A stretch of DNA of 64,000 nucleotides from Blattamonas nauphoetae (Eukaryota > Preaxostyla > Oxymonadida). A program made the position numbers and the translations under genes. A model generated the notes under the pieces. The model did no database searches and was not told where the DNA came from. It was given only the letters and a program-made list of their open reading frames with translations. Below, piece after piece: positions 30,478 to 41,322 of the stretch (positions within the stretch are counted from its first letter, which is position 1; the number at the start of each line of letters is the position of its first letter). The DNA lies in NCBI GenBank assembly GCA_033064195.1, contig JARBJD010000246.1, forward strand, positions 50,178 to 114,177. The letters run 5' to 3'.

Positions 30478-31919
30478 ATGTTCACTCGCTTGTGCGCACA
30501 ACCTGTTGAATCTGCTTCCACACCTCTCCCATGTGATCCTCTGCCTTCTTCTGGTCCAACTATGTCTGATATTGTGTGCCTTCTCTTTCACTCTTTTCAT
30601 TGTTCTTTTTCTCTTTCTTCCTCTGTTTTGTTCGTGGATCTCATTGATTCCTTCTTTCTTTGGTCTATTGTATCTGTTGATCCAGGAAGAAGTGATTCGG
30701 GGATATTGTTCATCGCTTCGGAATTGTTCAGAAAAAGAGACTTTGCCGATTCTTTCTCAGTTTCGGACATTTTTGGAATCAGGTTTGATATTCATGAGCA
30801 TCCCTTCTCCCTTTTCTGATGTATCATCATTTCATTGTTTTCTTCCTCATTGGGTGTTCTTGAGTGTTTTATCTCTGAACTCGCTTCTCATCTCTTCTTG
30901 TCTCTTTCCATCAGATCTGGATGAACTTCCAACTCGCTGTGGGATTGCAGAATCGTGTGGTCTTGTGTCGATCCTCTCTGACATCGTTTCATCTCATAGC
31001 TCGGTTGGATTGAAAGTTTGTTTCATCGTTCGTCTCATCGTCATATTCACTTCTCTTTCAGAGCATTGTTTCCAATTTGTTGGCTCTGATTCAAAATGCT
31101 CTCGGATCACGTGAGAGTCAACAAACAGAACATCGTCACCTCAGATCTCATAAAAATAAAACGACGATGAACAGTCCAGTAAATGATGTGAGCGAGCAAC
31201 TTCTCGAACTTCACAATACTGTGTGCAACATGGCTACGCAGATCGCCGAACAGTTCGGAAGGATGGACAGCCGACAGATGAAGTTTGATTCAATTCTGAG
31301 CCGCTTAGATGCCAAGATAACATCCGACCGTCTCTACAAAACTCGGTTCCAACGATGGTCCAAAACGGGGGCAGATGCAATTGAAATCTTCGACGAGGAT
31401 TTTTTCATCAAAACAGGCAACACATTCACACTTCGGCAACGACCAGAACACGAAGAAACAAACTTCATCCCCAAAACCCTCTTTTCTCCTCTCATCTCAT
31501 CCGATGTCGCCCAGCTGTCATTCACCATCACATCTTCATATCGTGGATATTATTACGGAGCTGTCAACCCACATATTGTTGACACGGCAACAAAATTTGA
31601 TTTCTGGGACGAAGAACACTGTGGATCATGCTGGGAAACATGTTACTATGCACCTTACGATCTTCATGGGAACGGAGCACCTCCTCGTCGATATACCAGA
31701 CAGTTTGTTCTCGAAGCAGATTGTCGAGTTGGACAACGAACACTCAAAGTTTTGGAGGATGGAGAAGTGAATTCCGAATTTTACGTAAATCTCTCGCTAC
31801 CGTTCCGATTTACGATCAGTCTTCGCCATCCCTCTGATTCAGTCGCAATCCACTCCCTGACTTTCACAAAAAGACCCACACTGAAGGGAGGAGAGAATGA
31901 GTCAAAGTTTCAGTCTTAG
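30478..31919 (+). CDS. tandem duplicate A: helical-repeat protein with C-terminal beta domain, 383 residues
   Basis: ATG 30478 (MFTRLCAQPV). Three introns are predicted: 30574-30685, 30783-30914 and 31016-31061. Exon lengths sum to 1,152 bases, divisible by three. The N-terminal 100 residues look like ARM/HEAT helices (EEVIRGYCSSLRNCSEKETLPIL). A short coiled coil follows, then a beta-rich domain starting GADAIEIFDED and containing PKTLFS and LPFRFTISL, similar to the SPRY-like folds common in this window. The next gene is a close copy with identical intron positions, so the pair arose by local duplication. Function unknown; a scaffold role is plausible. Confidence 0.7.
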
Positions 31920-32288
31920 CCAATCATATGCACGGTTCTCTCCCAGATTGTAATCTTTTTGGCAACCACTTCAATTCTCTTCATGAAATCGTCATGTCAT
32001 TTCAATGTCTTCTTTTTCCAATCATTTAACTGAAATCTGGAATCATGATTTGAAGTCTCGCAGAGAACAGTGGTTCGATGCGACCTGAGTTAAATCACGT
32101 GTGACTCACTTGATTTCCAGAACGAACAAATCAGTTTATGGGAAAGGGATCTCACATCATCATTCCATACTGACTAAGTCAAGATTCTCGAACGAAAAGA
32201 AAAGCAACTAGTGGGGATACAAGTCGAGGAGAGCTCAAACTGTCAAATCAGCGGATTTCCTGACAAGTTGTGGGGTTAGATCAACACA
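31920..32288. other. intergenic region between tandem duplicates
   Basis: 369 bp without a gene. The last 60 bases resemble the region just before the start of duplicate A, so promoter sequence was probably duplicated with the gene. Confidence 0.3.
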
Positions 32289-33653
32289 ATGTTCACTCGA
32301 TTGTGCACACAGCCTGTCCAATCTGCTTCCACACCTCTCCCATTTCATCCTCTGTCTTCTTCTGATCCATCATTGTCTGATATTGTGAGTCATTGTCTCC
32401 ACTCTCTTCGTTGTTTTTGTCTCTTTCGTCCTCTGTTTTGTTCATGAACTTCATTGATTCCTTCTTTCTTTGGTCTCTTGTATGTGTGGATCCAGGAAGA
32501 TGTGATTCGGGGATATTGTTCATCGCTTCGGAATTGTTCAGAAAAAGAGGCTTTGCCGATTCTTTCTGAGATTCGGACATTTCTGGAATCAGGTTTGATC
32601 TTCATGAGCATCCCTTCTCCCTTTTCTGATGTGTCATCACATCGTTGTTTTCTTCCTCGATGAATGGTTTTGAATGTTTTATCTTTCAACTCATTTCTCA
32701 TCTCTTGTTGTCTCTTCTCGTCAGATCTCGATGAACTCCCAACTCGTTGTGCGATTGCGGAATCGTGTGGTCTTGTGTCGATCCTCTCTGACATCGTCTC
32801 ATCTCATATCTCGGTTGGATTGAGAGTTTGTTTCTCATTCGTCTCATCCTCGAATTCCGGTGTCTTTCAGAGCATTGCTTCCAGTTTGGTCTCACTGATT
32901 CAGAATGCTATCGGACGACGTGAGAGTCAAAATGCCCGGAAACTGACAGACATTGCGACACTCGACCAGCGTCTCGCAGAAATCATGCAAATCCAAAAAT
33001 CGATGCTCGAAGCATTCCACCTCATGAACGACCGTCACCTGAGATTTGAAGCCACGTTATCAGACATCCACCCTCTTCTGAACCGTGTCGACAGACGGAC
33101 TGGGTTATTGTTCAATCCTAATGAAAGATTCAGGAAACAGTCAAAAATCGGGGCCGACGCCATCGAAATATTCGACGAGGATTATATTCGGAAGACAGGC
33201 AATAAATTCAAGCTCCGAAACAGACCGTGGAAAGAAAAAGTCGGTTTCGTCCCAAAAACCCTGTTCTCTGAACCCATTAACTCGAATGTTGCCACTCTCT
33301 CGCTCATTCTGTCATGTTATGGTCCTGTTCGAGTCGGTGTCGTTCCACCTCATCTCGTGGACACCGGAACCAAATCTTCCTTCGAAACCGAAACAGTCCC
33401 GACATACAGCTATCTTTTTCGAGATACAGGTCGCACTTATGGTGTCGAGATCGAAGTTGACACTCGTGCTCACGCTGGACATGCGACGTTCAGTTTCAAT
33501 AATGGTATCCCGATCCAAATCAGAACAAAAACACCACTTCCTTTCCGATTTGCGATTCAATTTGATAATCCATTTCCGGTTGTGATCGTTCAATCGCTGA
33601 AATTCTCGGACAAATCAACTCTGAAATTGTCAGACAAGTCAACACGGAAATAA
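32289..33653 (+). CDS. tandem duplicate B: helical-repeat protein with C-terminal beta domain, 358 residues
   Basis: ATG 32289 (MFTRLCTQPV). Introns 32385-32495, 32593-32724 and 32826-32870 match the positions and nearly the lengths of those in duplicate A; the second intron is 132 nt in both. The exons sum to 1,077 bases. The ARM/HEAT-like N-terminus is strongly conserved with A. The coiled coil and beta domain (GADAIEIFDED, VGFVPKTLFS) have diverged more. The end has a duplicated short motif (SDKSTLKLSDKSTRK). Intron similarity suggests recent duplication or gene conversion of the 5' half. Confidence 0.7.
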
Positions 33654-33997
33654 AGCCAATCCACGTTCAGATACGCTGGTTCGCCATTCATTGTTGGATC
33701 ATTGCCCATTTTCCCGCCCGATGTTGCTCTTCTGATGTTCATCATTTCAGCTTCTTCCATTATCTTCACTTCACCTTGTCATTTTCGTTGTGGGTGTTTC
33801 TTTCATTATTTTACAGCCTGATTCTAAGAAGTTGAAGACTACAAAATGGTCACAGTGTGTGGAAATGGAGGACAGCGGTCCTACGTTGTGTTCGGATCTT
33901 GAAGAATCATTTTAATCGAGATCGCGAGAACCCACAACAAAACACCTTTTGAAGTCATCGTCGGTTATATTGATTCATCCATACTCGTTGGGGTTCA
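33654..33997. other. intergenic region
   Basis: 344 bp between duplicate B and the HEAT/coiled-coil gene. No gene, repeat or motif stands out. Confidence 0.3.
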
Positions 33998-36900
33998 ATG
34001 AAAAAATCTAGTCCATCCAGACGTGATCTCGAACAATCGCTGCAAAACACGATTCTTTTATCACTCAAGAAGCTCTCTGATTCAGACACTGCTCCTCAGG
34101 GAGTTGCAGAGTTGACAGGGATTATTGAACAGATCTATCCATCTAATTTGCACATCCTCCTTGTTTGTTCCTTTTCTCTCTGTATTGTCCCTTCATTATC
34201 AATTTACTCGCAGAATCTACTTCTCGCAGTCGACTCTTCAGATTCTTCTCGATCTCGGCGAGAGGCTGTGCGTTTGCTTGCATATGTCTCCACCGTGCAT
34301 CAATCTCATCTTCATTCCTTTCTTCCCAAGATCGTTAGCTATCTGACGAGACAACTGGAAGACGTTGACTCTGCCGTTCGAGAAGCAATTTCAGAGACTT
34401 TCGGAATTATCGCAGTGCATACGTGCTGTGTCAACCCGTTTGGGTCGATCTGGGCGCCAATCTACAAGCCTCCTCTGTCGGGAAGTCATCCGTCACAACA
34501 GTCTTCCTCTTTCCCAGTCTCCTCTCTTGTCACGCCTCTTCTGACATGTCTTTCTCAAAACAAGTCGCAGGGATTCCTGCAGGGGGTTGCAAATAGTCTC
34601 GAATCAATTGTGCTCCACTGCACAGCCGAAACAGTTTTCTGTGTCTGGCCCCACATCTCATCGAAGTTTCTGAGACTGTTTTCGCTTCAGGGATTCTCTC
34701 CTGCTTCGTCCTCAGCTGCATCTTCAGCGCTTATTCAGCTGGTGGGGGCATTATTTGAGAAGGGAACGTTCGATTCGTCGATCAACACGGTCGTATTTGA
34801 AAATGGGACAGATATGAGACAAATGAAGAAAGATTCCGCTCTTCTTTTCGCTCATTGCACAGAATACCTGAGTAGTAAGGAATGGATGGTCAGAAAGAAG
34901 GCTGTCGAAACGTTGACAGTCATCGTCCAACACACTCTCAGTGAAATCAACAAGAATGAAGATGATGAAGTGGAGACACCTGATGGTTTGCTTCGGCTTT
35001 GTTGACGTTGTTTTCAGGCCACCATATGATCCCGCAGATCCACATTCTTGTGAAGAAGATGGACATGATCAGATTCGATCGAGTTCAAGCCATTCGAGAG
35101 CTCGCATCGGTTTTATGGAACCTTCTCTCACCATTTGTGGGACAGCTTAACGAATCCAAATCTGTGTCCCCTGCAAAAGCAACGCCTGACCGCTCCATCT
35201 TCTCCGCCACAGCTCTCCCAAAGAAACCACGTCAAACGACTCGATTATCACCCAGAACTCATTTCTCTGTGTGTTTCATTCGCTGACTTCTCATTTTGGT
35301 GTTATCCTTTCTCCAGACAACAAGTCCACGGATGCCAAGTCCAGTCCGCGTCTCTCCGCCTTCGTCTTCGACATCCTTCCGTCAATTTCTATCTGAGCAA
35401 CGGAAAACGAAGTATGAAGCCGAGATTGTCGTTTTGGCTGGTCCACCTCCTCCCGAAAAGGATATTTCCGTTCAGCCACAAAATGCACGATCAGCCAGTA
35501 ACGATCAGGAAGAACACGAAACAGAAGTCCCATCATCACAGGGTTCTTCCAGTATTATCCAGACCCCTACTCAAATCTCCAGTTCTCCCAACCAGGCCCC
35601 AGTTGACAATTTTGGGATTGAAGGAATGAGGGAGGAAATGAAAGAGCTTAAAAAGGAGATCGGAAAGAAAGACCAAAAAATTGAAGATCTGATGAAGATG
35701 ATGCAAGGGCTGTATTCGATGGTGGAGGAGATGACAGGAGGGAAAGGAGTGAGAAGGGATGAGCACGAGAAGTGGAGAGGAGAGAAGGAAAGGGAGAGAA
35801 AGGAAGAAGAAGCGAGACAAGCAGCTGAGGAACAGGCAGACAAAGAAGAAGATGAAAGAAAACAAATGGAAATCGAAGAAGACCTCGCCAAACGAGAGGA
35901 AAGAAAAAGAGTCCTCAACGAGAATCGAACCCATCTCTCAAAAGAGCGAACACGCGTCGCTGAACAGAAATCTGATCTTCAACAGACAATCAAAGAGAAG
36001 GAAGAACAGAAAAAGGAGATTGAGAACACGCTGTTGGAGTTGGAGAAGGAGAAGAAGAGATTGGAAGAAGAGGAGGAGAGGATCGAGCGAGAAGAAGCGG
36101 AAATTGAAGAAGAACTAAAAATGCACCGAGCGGGAATTGAAGGAGCGAAAACGGAAGAGAGCGGGAAGGACAATGCTGAGGAAGAAGAGGAGGAAGCTGG
36201 AGAAGATGAGAAAGAGGACAAGAACGATGGAGAGGAGTCGCATGAAGCTGTGCCATTTGAAAACAACGATCGTCCACAGCATTCTCAAGGAGAGGATGAA
36301 CTTGGTTCAACTTCCGACACGAAGGAAGAAGAAGAAGAAGAAACAAAAATGGAGAAACCAGAAGAAGAAGAGAAAGTGATCAAAGAGAATGTGGAAGAAG
36401 AGAAGAGAGAGGAAGAAGAGGAAAAAATGAAACAGAAGGAAGAGGAAGAGAGAAAGCAGAAGGAAGAAGAAGATGAACGAATTGAGAAGGAGAATGCAGA
36501 AGAGGAGGAAAGAGTGAAGAGAGAGGAAGAAGAACGACTTGCTCGTGAACAAGCAGAACAAGAAGAGAAAGAGAAGAGACGGAAAGAAGAGGAAGAGAAC
36601 AATCGAAGACAAAAGGAAGAAGCAGAAAGAGAGGAAGAAGAGAGACTGGCCAAAGAGAAGGAAGAAGAAATGAAACAGAAGGATGAAGAGGAGAGAAAAC
36701 AGAGAGAAAAGGCAAAAGAGGAAGAAGAACGACTGGCTCGTGAACAAGCAGAACAAGAAGAGAAAGAGAAGAGAGAGAAGGAAGAGGAAGAAGCGGAAAA
36801 GGCACCACAAGAACAAGCGGAAAGAGAAGATGAGGAGCGTCGACAGAGAGAGAAGGAAGAAGAAGAGAAGCTAAAACGGGAAGAAGAGGAGAGGATTGCG

Positions 36901-37668
36901 AAGGAGAAGGCAGAAGAGGAGGAAAGAGTGAGGAGAGAGAAGGAAGAGGAAGAAGAGAGATTGAGGAAGGAAGAGGAAGAAAGGAAACAAAAGGAAGAAG
37001 AGGAGAGAAAGCAAAAGGAGGAAGAGGAGCGACTCGCTCGCGAACAAGCCGAAGAACAAGAAAGGAGGGAGAAGGAAGAGGAGAGGATGAGGAAAGAAGA
37101 AGAGGAACGAACTGAGAAGGAGAGAGCAGAGGAAGAAAGGAGAAGGAAGGAAGAAGAAAGAATCGCGAAGGAGAAAGCGGATGAGAAGGAAAGGGCGGAG
37201 AAGGCAGCAGCAGAAGAGAAACGAAAAGAAGAAGAAAGGAAGCAGAAGGAAGAGGAGGAACGAAGACAGAAGGAAGAAGCGGAAAGAGAAGAAGAGGAGA
37301 GGAGACAAAGAGAGGAACAAGAAGAGAAAGAAAAGAGAGAGAAAGAAGAAGAAGAAGATAACAAACAAAACGAGGAAGAGAGATTGAGGAAGGAGGAAGA
37401 GAGACTGGCCAAGGAGAAGGAGGAAGAAGAGAAGAGAGAGAAAGAAGATGAAGAGAGAAAGCAGAAAGAAGAGGAAGAAAGGAAGCAAAAAGAAAAGGAA
37501 GAGAAAACCAGTCAAGAAGGATTCCAAAAGGAAGACGACAAGATCGAGCCGAAGAAAGAAGAAACAGACGAAGAAAGTGAAGAAGAGGAAGAAGAAGAAG
37601 ACAGTGACGAATACGAAGAATCATCGGAGAATGATGAACAAAAAGAGAAAAAGGAAGAAGATGAATGA
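33998..37668 (+). CDS. HEAT/TOG-like protein with giant E/K/R coiled coil, about 1,179 residues
   Basis: ATG 33998. Predicted introns are 34163-34213, 34986-35017 (32 nt) and 35269-35316; the exons sum to 3,540 bases. The first 400 residues are HEAT repeats (SRREAVRLLAYVSTVHQSHL, VDSAVREAISETFG, WMVRKKAVETLTVIV), resembling the TORTIFOLIA1/SINE or TOG type that binds microtubules. After a Ser/Pro linker the last 680 residues are almost entirely Glu, Lys, Arg and Gln in heptads (EEEERKQKEEEER), a very long single helix or coiled coil, ending acidic. No membrane segment. A cytoskeletal linker is the best guess. The low-complexity half makes database searches unreliable, so the assignment rests on the N-terminus. 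Confidence 0.7.
35750..37660 (+). repeat. purine-rich low-complexity coding tract
   Basis: About 1.9 kb of GAA/GAG/AAG/AGA codons on the plus strand. The opposite strand is open for long stretches (up to 414 codons of Leu/Ser/Phe/Pro) purely because of this composition. Confidence 0.85.
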
Positions 37669-38104
37669 AATATAACGCGGAAGATGATGGAGAAAGGTTG
37701 AATTAGGCGCGGCGAACGGAAAAGAATGACGAACGAGATTGTCAGGAAATGAGGCACACTATGGAAGTCATTTTCGATTCTGATATTCTGTTCCAGCTTG
37801 TTTAGTGATTTATGTCATAATTTCGCCGAATATTCTTATTTTTGAGCCTCTTTTGTGAAGAAATGTCTCCCTGAGTCTCTCAACGATCCACGGCTACCTT
37901 TTGGTAGATGATGATTCCTGTCCTCCGTAATCGATAGAAGACATCTCATCCATCACAATCCACAATTTTTTCACATCCATAGCGAGATGGATCATTCCCA
38001 ATGACGACAGCACAAAGAAGAGAGTGAAATCGAGAGTTTCATTGAGACTCCAAAAGAAATACGAACTAAACTTGAGAAGTCTATTATATGCAATCTGGAG
38101 AAGG
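37669..38104. other. intergenic region
   Basis: 436 bp between convergent genes (HEAT/coiled coil on +, clathrin light chain on -). No coding signal seen. Confidence 0.3.
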
Positions 38105-39222
38105 CTAAGAGCGTATGGATGTCTGTGCTTTGATTTCTTTTGCTTTCATTCGGATCATGGCCGATTTCATTTGTTCCGTCGAAGGTTGCATGTTTTTGTC
38201 GAATGAAGAGAGCTCACAGGCTGAGACCCATGGAGTTTGGCTCTGTTTAAGCTCCAGGAACTCTTGTTCTTCCCTTCTGAACGGGGAAAGTGAGATCGAG
38301 AGAGATGATGGAAAGAGTGAAAAAAGAAATAATTAGTCAGAGAATGGGAATGGATAATAAGGATAGATGACAAAAAAACTGATTCTGACCGCTGATAAAC
38401 CATTCATACAGATTTTCCTGTTTCTGTTTTTCGATCGTTTGTTTTCGTTCCTCCAAGAACCGAGCGTACTTCTCATCAGCCGATTGAATGGTCTCTTGAA
38501 GGAGTCTTTCGGCAGCGAGTCGTTTTTGTTGGAGGAGTTCGGAGTGTTGACGGAGATATCGTCTGATTTGGACAGAGTGAACAAGAAAGGGTGACGGAAG
38601 GAAGAATGATGAAAAGAGGTCAAGAAGAGAGAATAAACGCAGAAAACGAGAAAGAAGCGAATCCAACGGTTGGAACAGACTGTGTCGGTGTTTCATCTGT
38701 CGGGACTTGTTCACTTGCATCCGCTTCTTCTGCTGTGTCCTCCTCTTTTTCTTCCTCCTCCAATTGCTCTTCATCCATAATTACAATGTCAACCCCTCCT
38801 GTCGACTCCATCTGTTGGTAATCTCCGAACTGTTCTGTGTCTTCATTTTCATCTCCTTGAGGCGCCGAATCAGAATCTGCTTGCTCAACAGATTCTTGAT
38901 GCTCAGGCACCTCTTGAACTTGATCTTCTTCTTGTGTTGATTGAGGCTCGGGATCCTGTTCGATCGTGTCCACATTCTGTTCTTCTCCGAATTCCAGACC
39001 GAAATCTGGGCGTTTCATGCCTTTTGATAAAGTGGCGAACTTTTGGAGGGTCGGGTCATCAAATACAGCATCAGCTCCATCTGATAGATCCTCCACAAGT
39101 GTCTGCATCTTTGTGACGTCTTCGTCGACATATTGAATCTCTTCAGAAGGTTCTATTTCTTCAATTCGACTGTATGGTGATGTTGATGGTTGAGTTTGGA
39201 TGGGGCGATGTGTAGTGTTCAT
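38105..39222 (-). CDS. clathrin light chain
   Basis: Three exons are predicted on the minus strand: 39222-38681, 38562-38410 and 38276-38105. They sum to 867 bases, or 288 residues. The N-terminal 180 residues are very acidic and disordered. The second exon is the heavy-chain-binding helix (ADEKYARFLEERKQTIEKQKQEN), and the last exon has the C-terminal signature: EEQEF, a TPWVSACEL segment and a terminal helix SAMIRMKAKEIKAQ. This order is diagnostic for clathrin light chains, which coat vesicles with the heavy chain. Its ATG overlaps the TGA of the upstream gene in ATGA. It ends with TAG, evidence for the standard genetic code. Confidence 0.85.
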
Positions 39223-39827
39223 GAAAGGAGAGAGGAGAGAATGAGGATGAGAGAGGGAAGACGAAACCCTTTCTGTTGGAGATATTTCAAAATTCGAGAC
39301 ATCAAAATGAAAACTTTGATGACAGCTGAAGCTTCCCCTTCAGCTACGGCGACTGGGTTCAGAACGTCAATTTCGTTGAAACCTAAACGTTGGCAAAAAT
39401 GATGAACAAATCAAGATAAAGCAAACCAAAGTGTTCAATACAAAATTGATTGAAGATTCTATGAAGGGGGAGGGGAAAAGGTGATAAATCAGGAATAGCT
39501 GACCTCAGATTGTCAATGAATTGATATTTCGACGTTGCTTGAGTGTTGTACTGTACAAGTTCAGCAGGATATATCACAGCGAAGAAATCAAAGATTAGGC
39601 CCTGACAAATCATATCGACCAGATTTCCTTTGAGTGATTGATGAGTGACAGATTCAATCGTCTGGAGAACATAATGTTGAAGATGGAGGAGGTCGACTGC
39701 CTAAGAAGAGAGAGGAAAGATGATTTTGGTAAGAATAGGCAGACTCTTTGGCGACTAATTGTCGAATCCATTGAAAGAACTTGGGCAAAGTTTGAACAAT
39801 GGGGCATTGGAAGAAGAGTGAAAACAT
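39219..39827 (-). CDS. small calponin-homology-like protein, 154 residues
   Basis: Four exons are predicted: 39827-39756, 39700-39504, 39458-39427 and 39382-39219, with introns of 55, 45 and 44 nt. They sum to 465 bases. One exon is only 32 nt. The protein fits a single CH domain: a first-helix Trp (KFFQWIRQL), a GNLVDMICQGLIF segment, YPAELVQYN, IDNL followed by a helix and FGFNEIDVL, and a last helix (SAVIKVFILMSRILKYL). Single-CH proteins bind actin or microtubules. The first intron boundary (donor GTCGCC) is the least certain. Its stop overlaps the start of the clathrin light chain gene. Confidence 0.5.
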
Positions 39828-40025
39828 GGCTCGCAGGTTTCCCCAGTTGGGTTCTCTGTGTGTGTTAAACAATTATTTGTGAAAAAATTGAAGAAAGGAT
39901 GATGGGTGAGGTGATTGTCGATTGCCATATTGTGAGTGACAATTTGTGAAGATTACAAAAGAGAAAAAAATCCATGAGTGCAGTAAACGATCACAAAGAC
40001 AATCAGTCAGTTGTGATTGATGAGG

Positions 40026-40894
40026 TTACCTTCTGTATGCTGAATTTGACGTCTGGAAGTTACCTTCTTCTTGGCTGTTGAATGAGATATTGCTCTGCTG
40101 ATTGCGATTGACAGGCGGTGCACTTCGATCTCCTTGTGTTCCCTGGTAAGAGGCCGAGTTTGATGTGCGGAATCGGTCGGCGTCACTTGTTTCGAAGGTT
40201 GAATCTGTTCCAAAGATTTTGCTTCCTGAGCTTTGACCTTGTTGTCTTCTAACAGGCTTAGGGTCATTATCAACATTGGCATCACCAAAGGCAATACTGG
40301 ACGATTGGAGAGCCCTCTTCTTTTCATCGTCAAGACGGTTTGGCTGTGGGACTGCTCCACCCCGATATGACGCTTCTTGAGTCGTGACAAATCCCGAACC
40401 TGGATCTCCAGATTGTCTTTGATATTTTCCTGCTCTGACACGGCTGGGTTCGGCACCTCGGTCGCCTGCATTGGCAGCTTCGGCAGTTGTCTGATAGCCT
40501 GAATCAGCGGCTGCAGGGGCGCGTTGGTAACGTCCGGCACGGGGAGTCCCACGCTCCTCTGGGGCTTCGGGTTGGGAACCACTATAGGCCTGAGGAAAGA
40601 GGTGGTTGGATATCAGATGAGAAATGGAAATGTGAGAAAGAATAACGAGATGTCGAAAGATTGACACTAACGAAAGAGAAAATGAAAACATACTCTTTGT
40701 GAAGCAGTTGTAAAGTTAGATTCCTGGTTCCCGAACGAAATTTGGCTTGCGCGTTGTTGATTTGTGAATGCTTGACGTTCATCGCGAGTCATGGTTGGAG
40801 CCGCTTCGTGGGCTTTGAACTCACTTGAATACCGTGATTGGTAGGTTGAATCATCTCCATAGCCGTCAAATGTGATTTGATTTGGTCTTGACAT
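40026..40894 (-). CDS. repeat-containing disordered protein, 254 residues
   Basis: Two exons: 40894-40694 and 40589-40026, with an intron of 104 nt (GTATGT donor, CCTCAG acceptor). The protein is polar and Gln/Asn/Arg/Ser rich, with a recurring short motif of the type S-N-I-S-F-G/N followed by D or N and FxTS: SQISFGNQESNFTT, SSIAFGDANVDND, SNISFNSQEEGNFQTS. Such spaced motifs are typical of microtubule inner or flagellar-associated proteins, but no named family was recognised. A donor-like AAG|GTAACC at the stop leaves open a further downstream exon. Confidence 0.6.
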
Positions 40895-41322
40895 TGTTTT
40901 GTGTTTAATTCGAATATTGAATTGGAAAGTATGGGTTCACGAACGGCTGACATCTAACAGATGATATGATCCTTTTCACAAAATTGGAAGAGCTCTGTGG
41001 GGAATCACACCTTCGTTTTGTGTTCATATTTCACAGAAGGAGGATTAAAACAGGAGTTGGGACATCCAAACAATTTTTCAATCAGTGTGAGTATACTCTC
41101 TCCAATAGTTCTAAATCAGAAAGTACAGAGGACCTTGTACAATACAGACGAGATAAAAAACCAAAAGAATCATTTTAGAAGGAGAAAAATTGTCAAAAGC
41201 CAAGCTGCTTGGTTACACTCCATTCTTCCATCGACAACCCTCAAACATTCTTCCCTGTTTGTTGTCTGAATTTCCTCGTTTCTGATTCTCCTAATCATGA
41301 GCTCAAAGAGAGTTTTTCGTTG
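40895..41322. other. intergenic region between divergent genes
   Basis: About 430 bp. The lipase frame is open upstream of the chosen start to about 41,209 without an ATG, so an extra upstream exon is possible. Confidence 0.3.

Noticed and set aside
35536-37624. Minus-strand open frames of up to 414 codons opposite the coiled coil
   Set aside because: They are Leu/Ser/Phe/Pro-rich mirror images of GAA/AAG/AGA codons with no start, splice or domain evidence.
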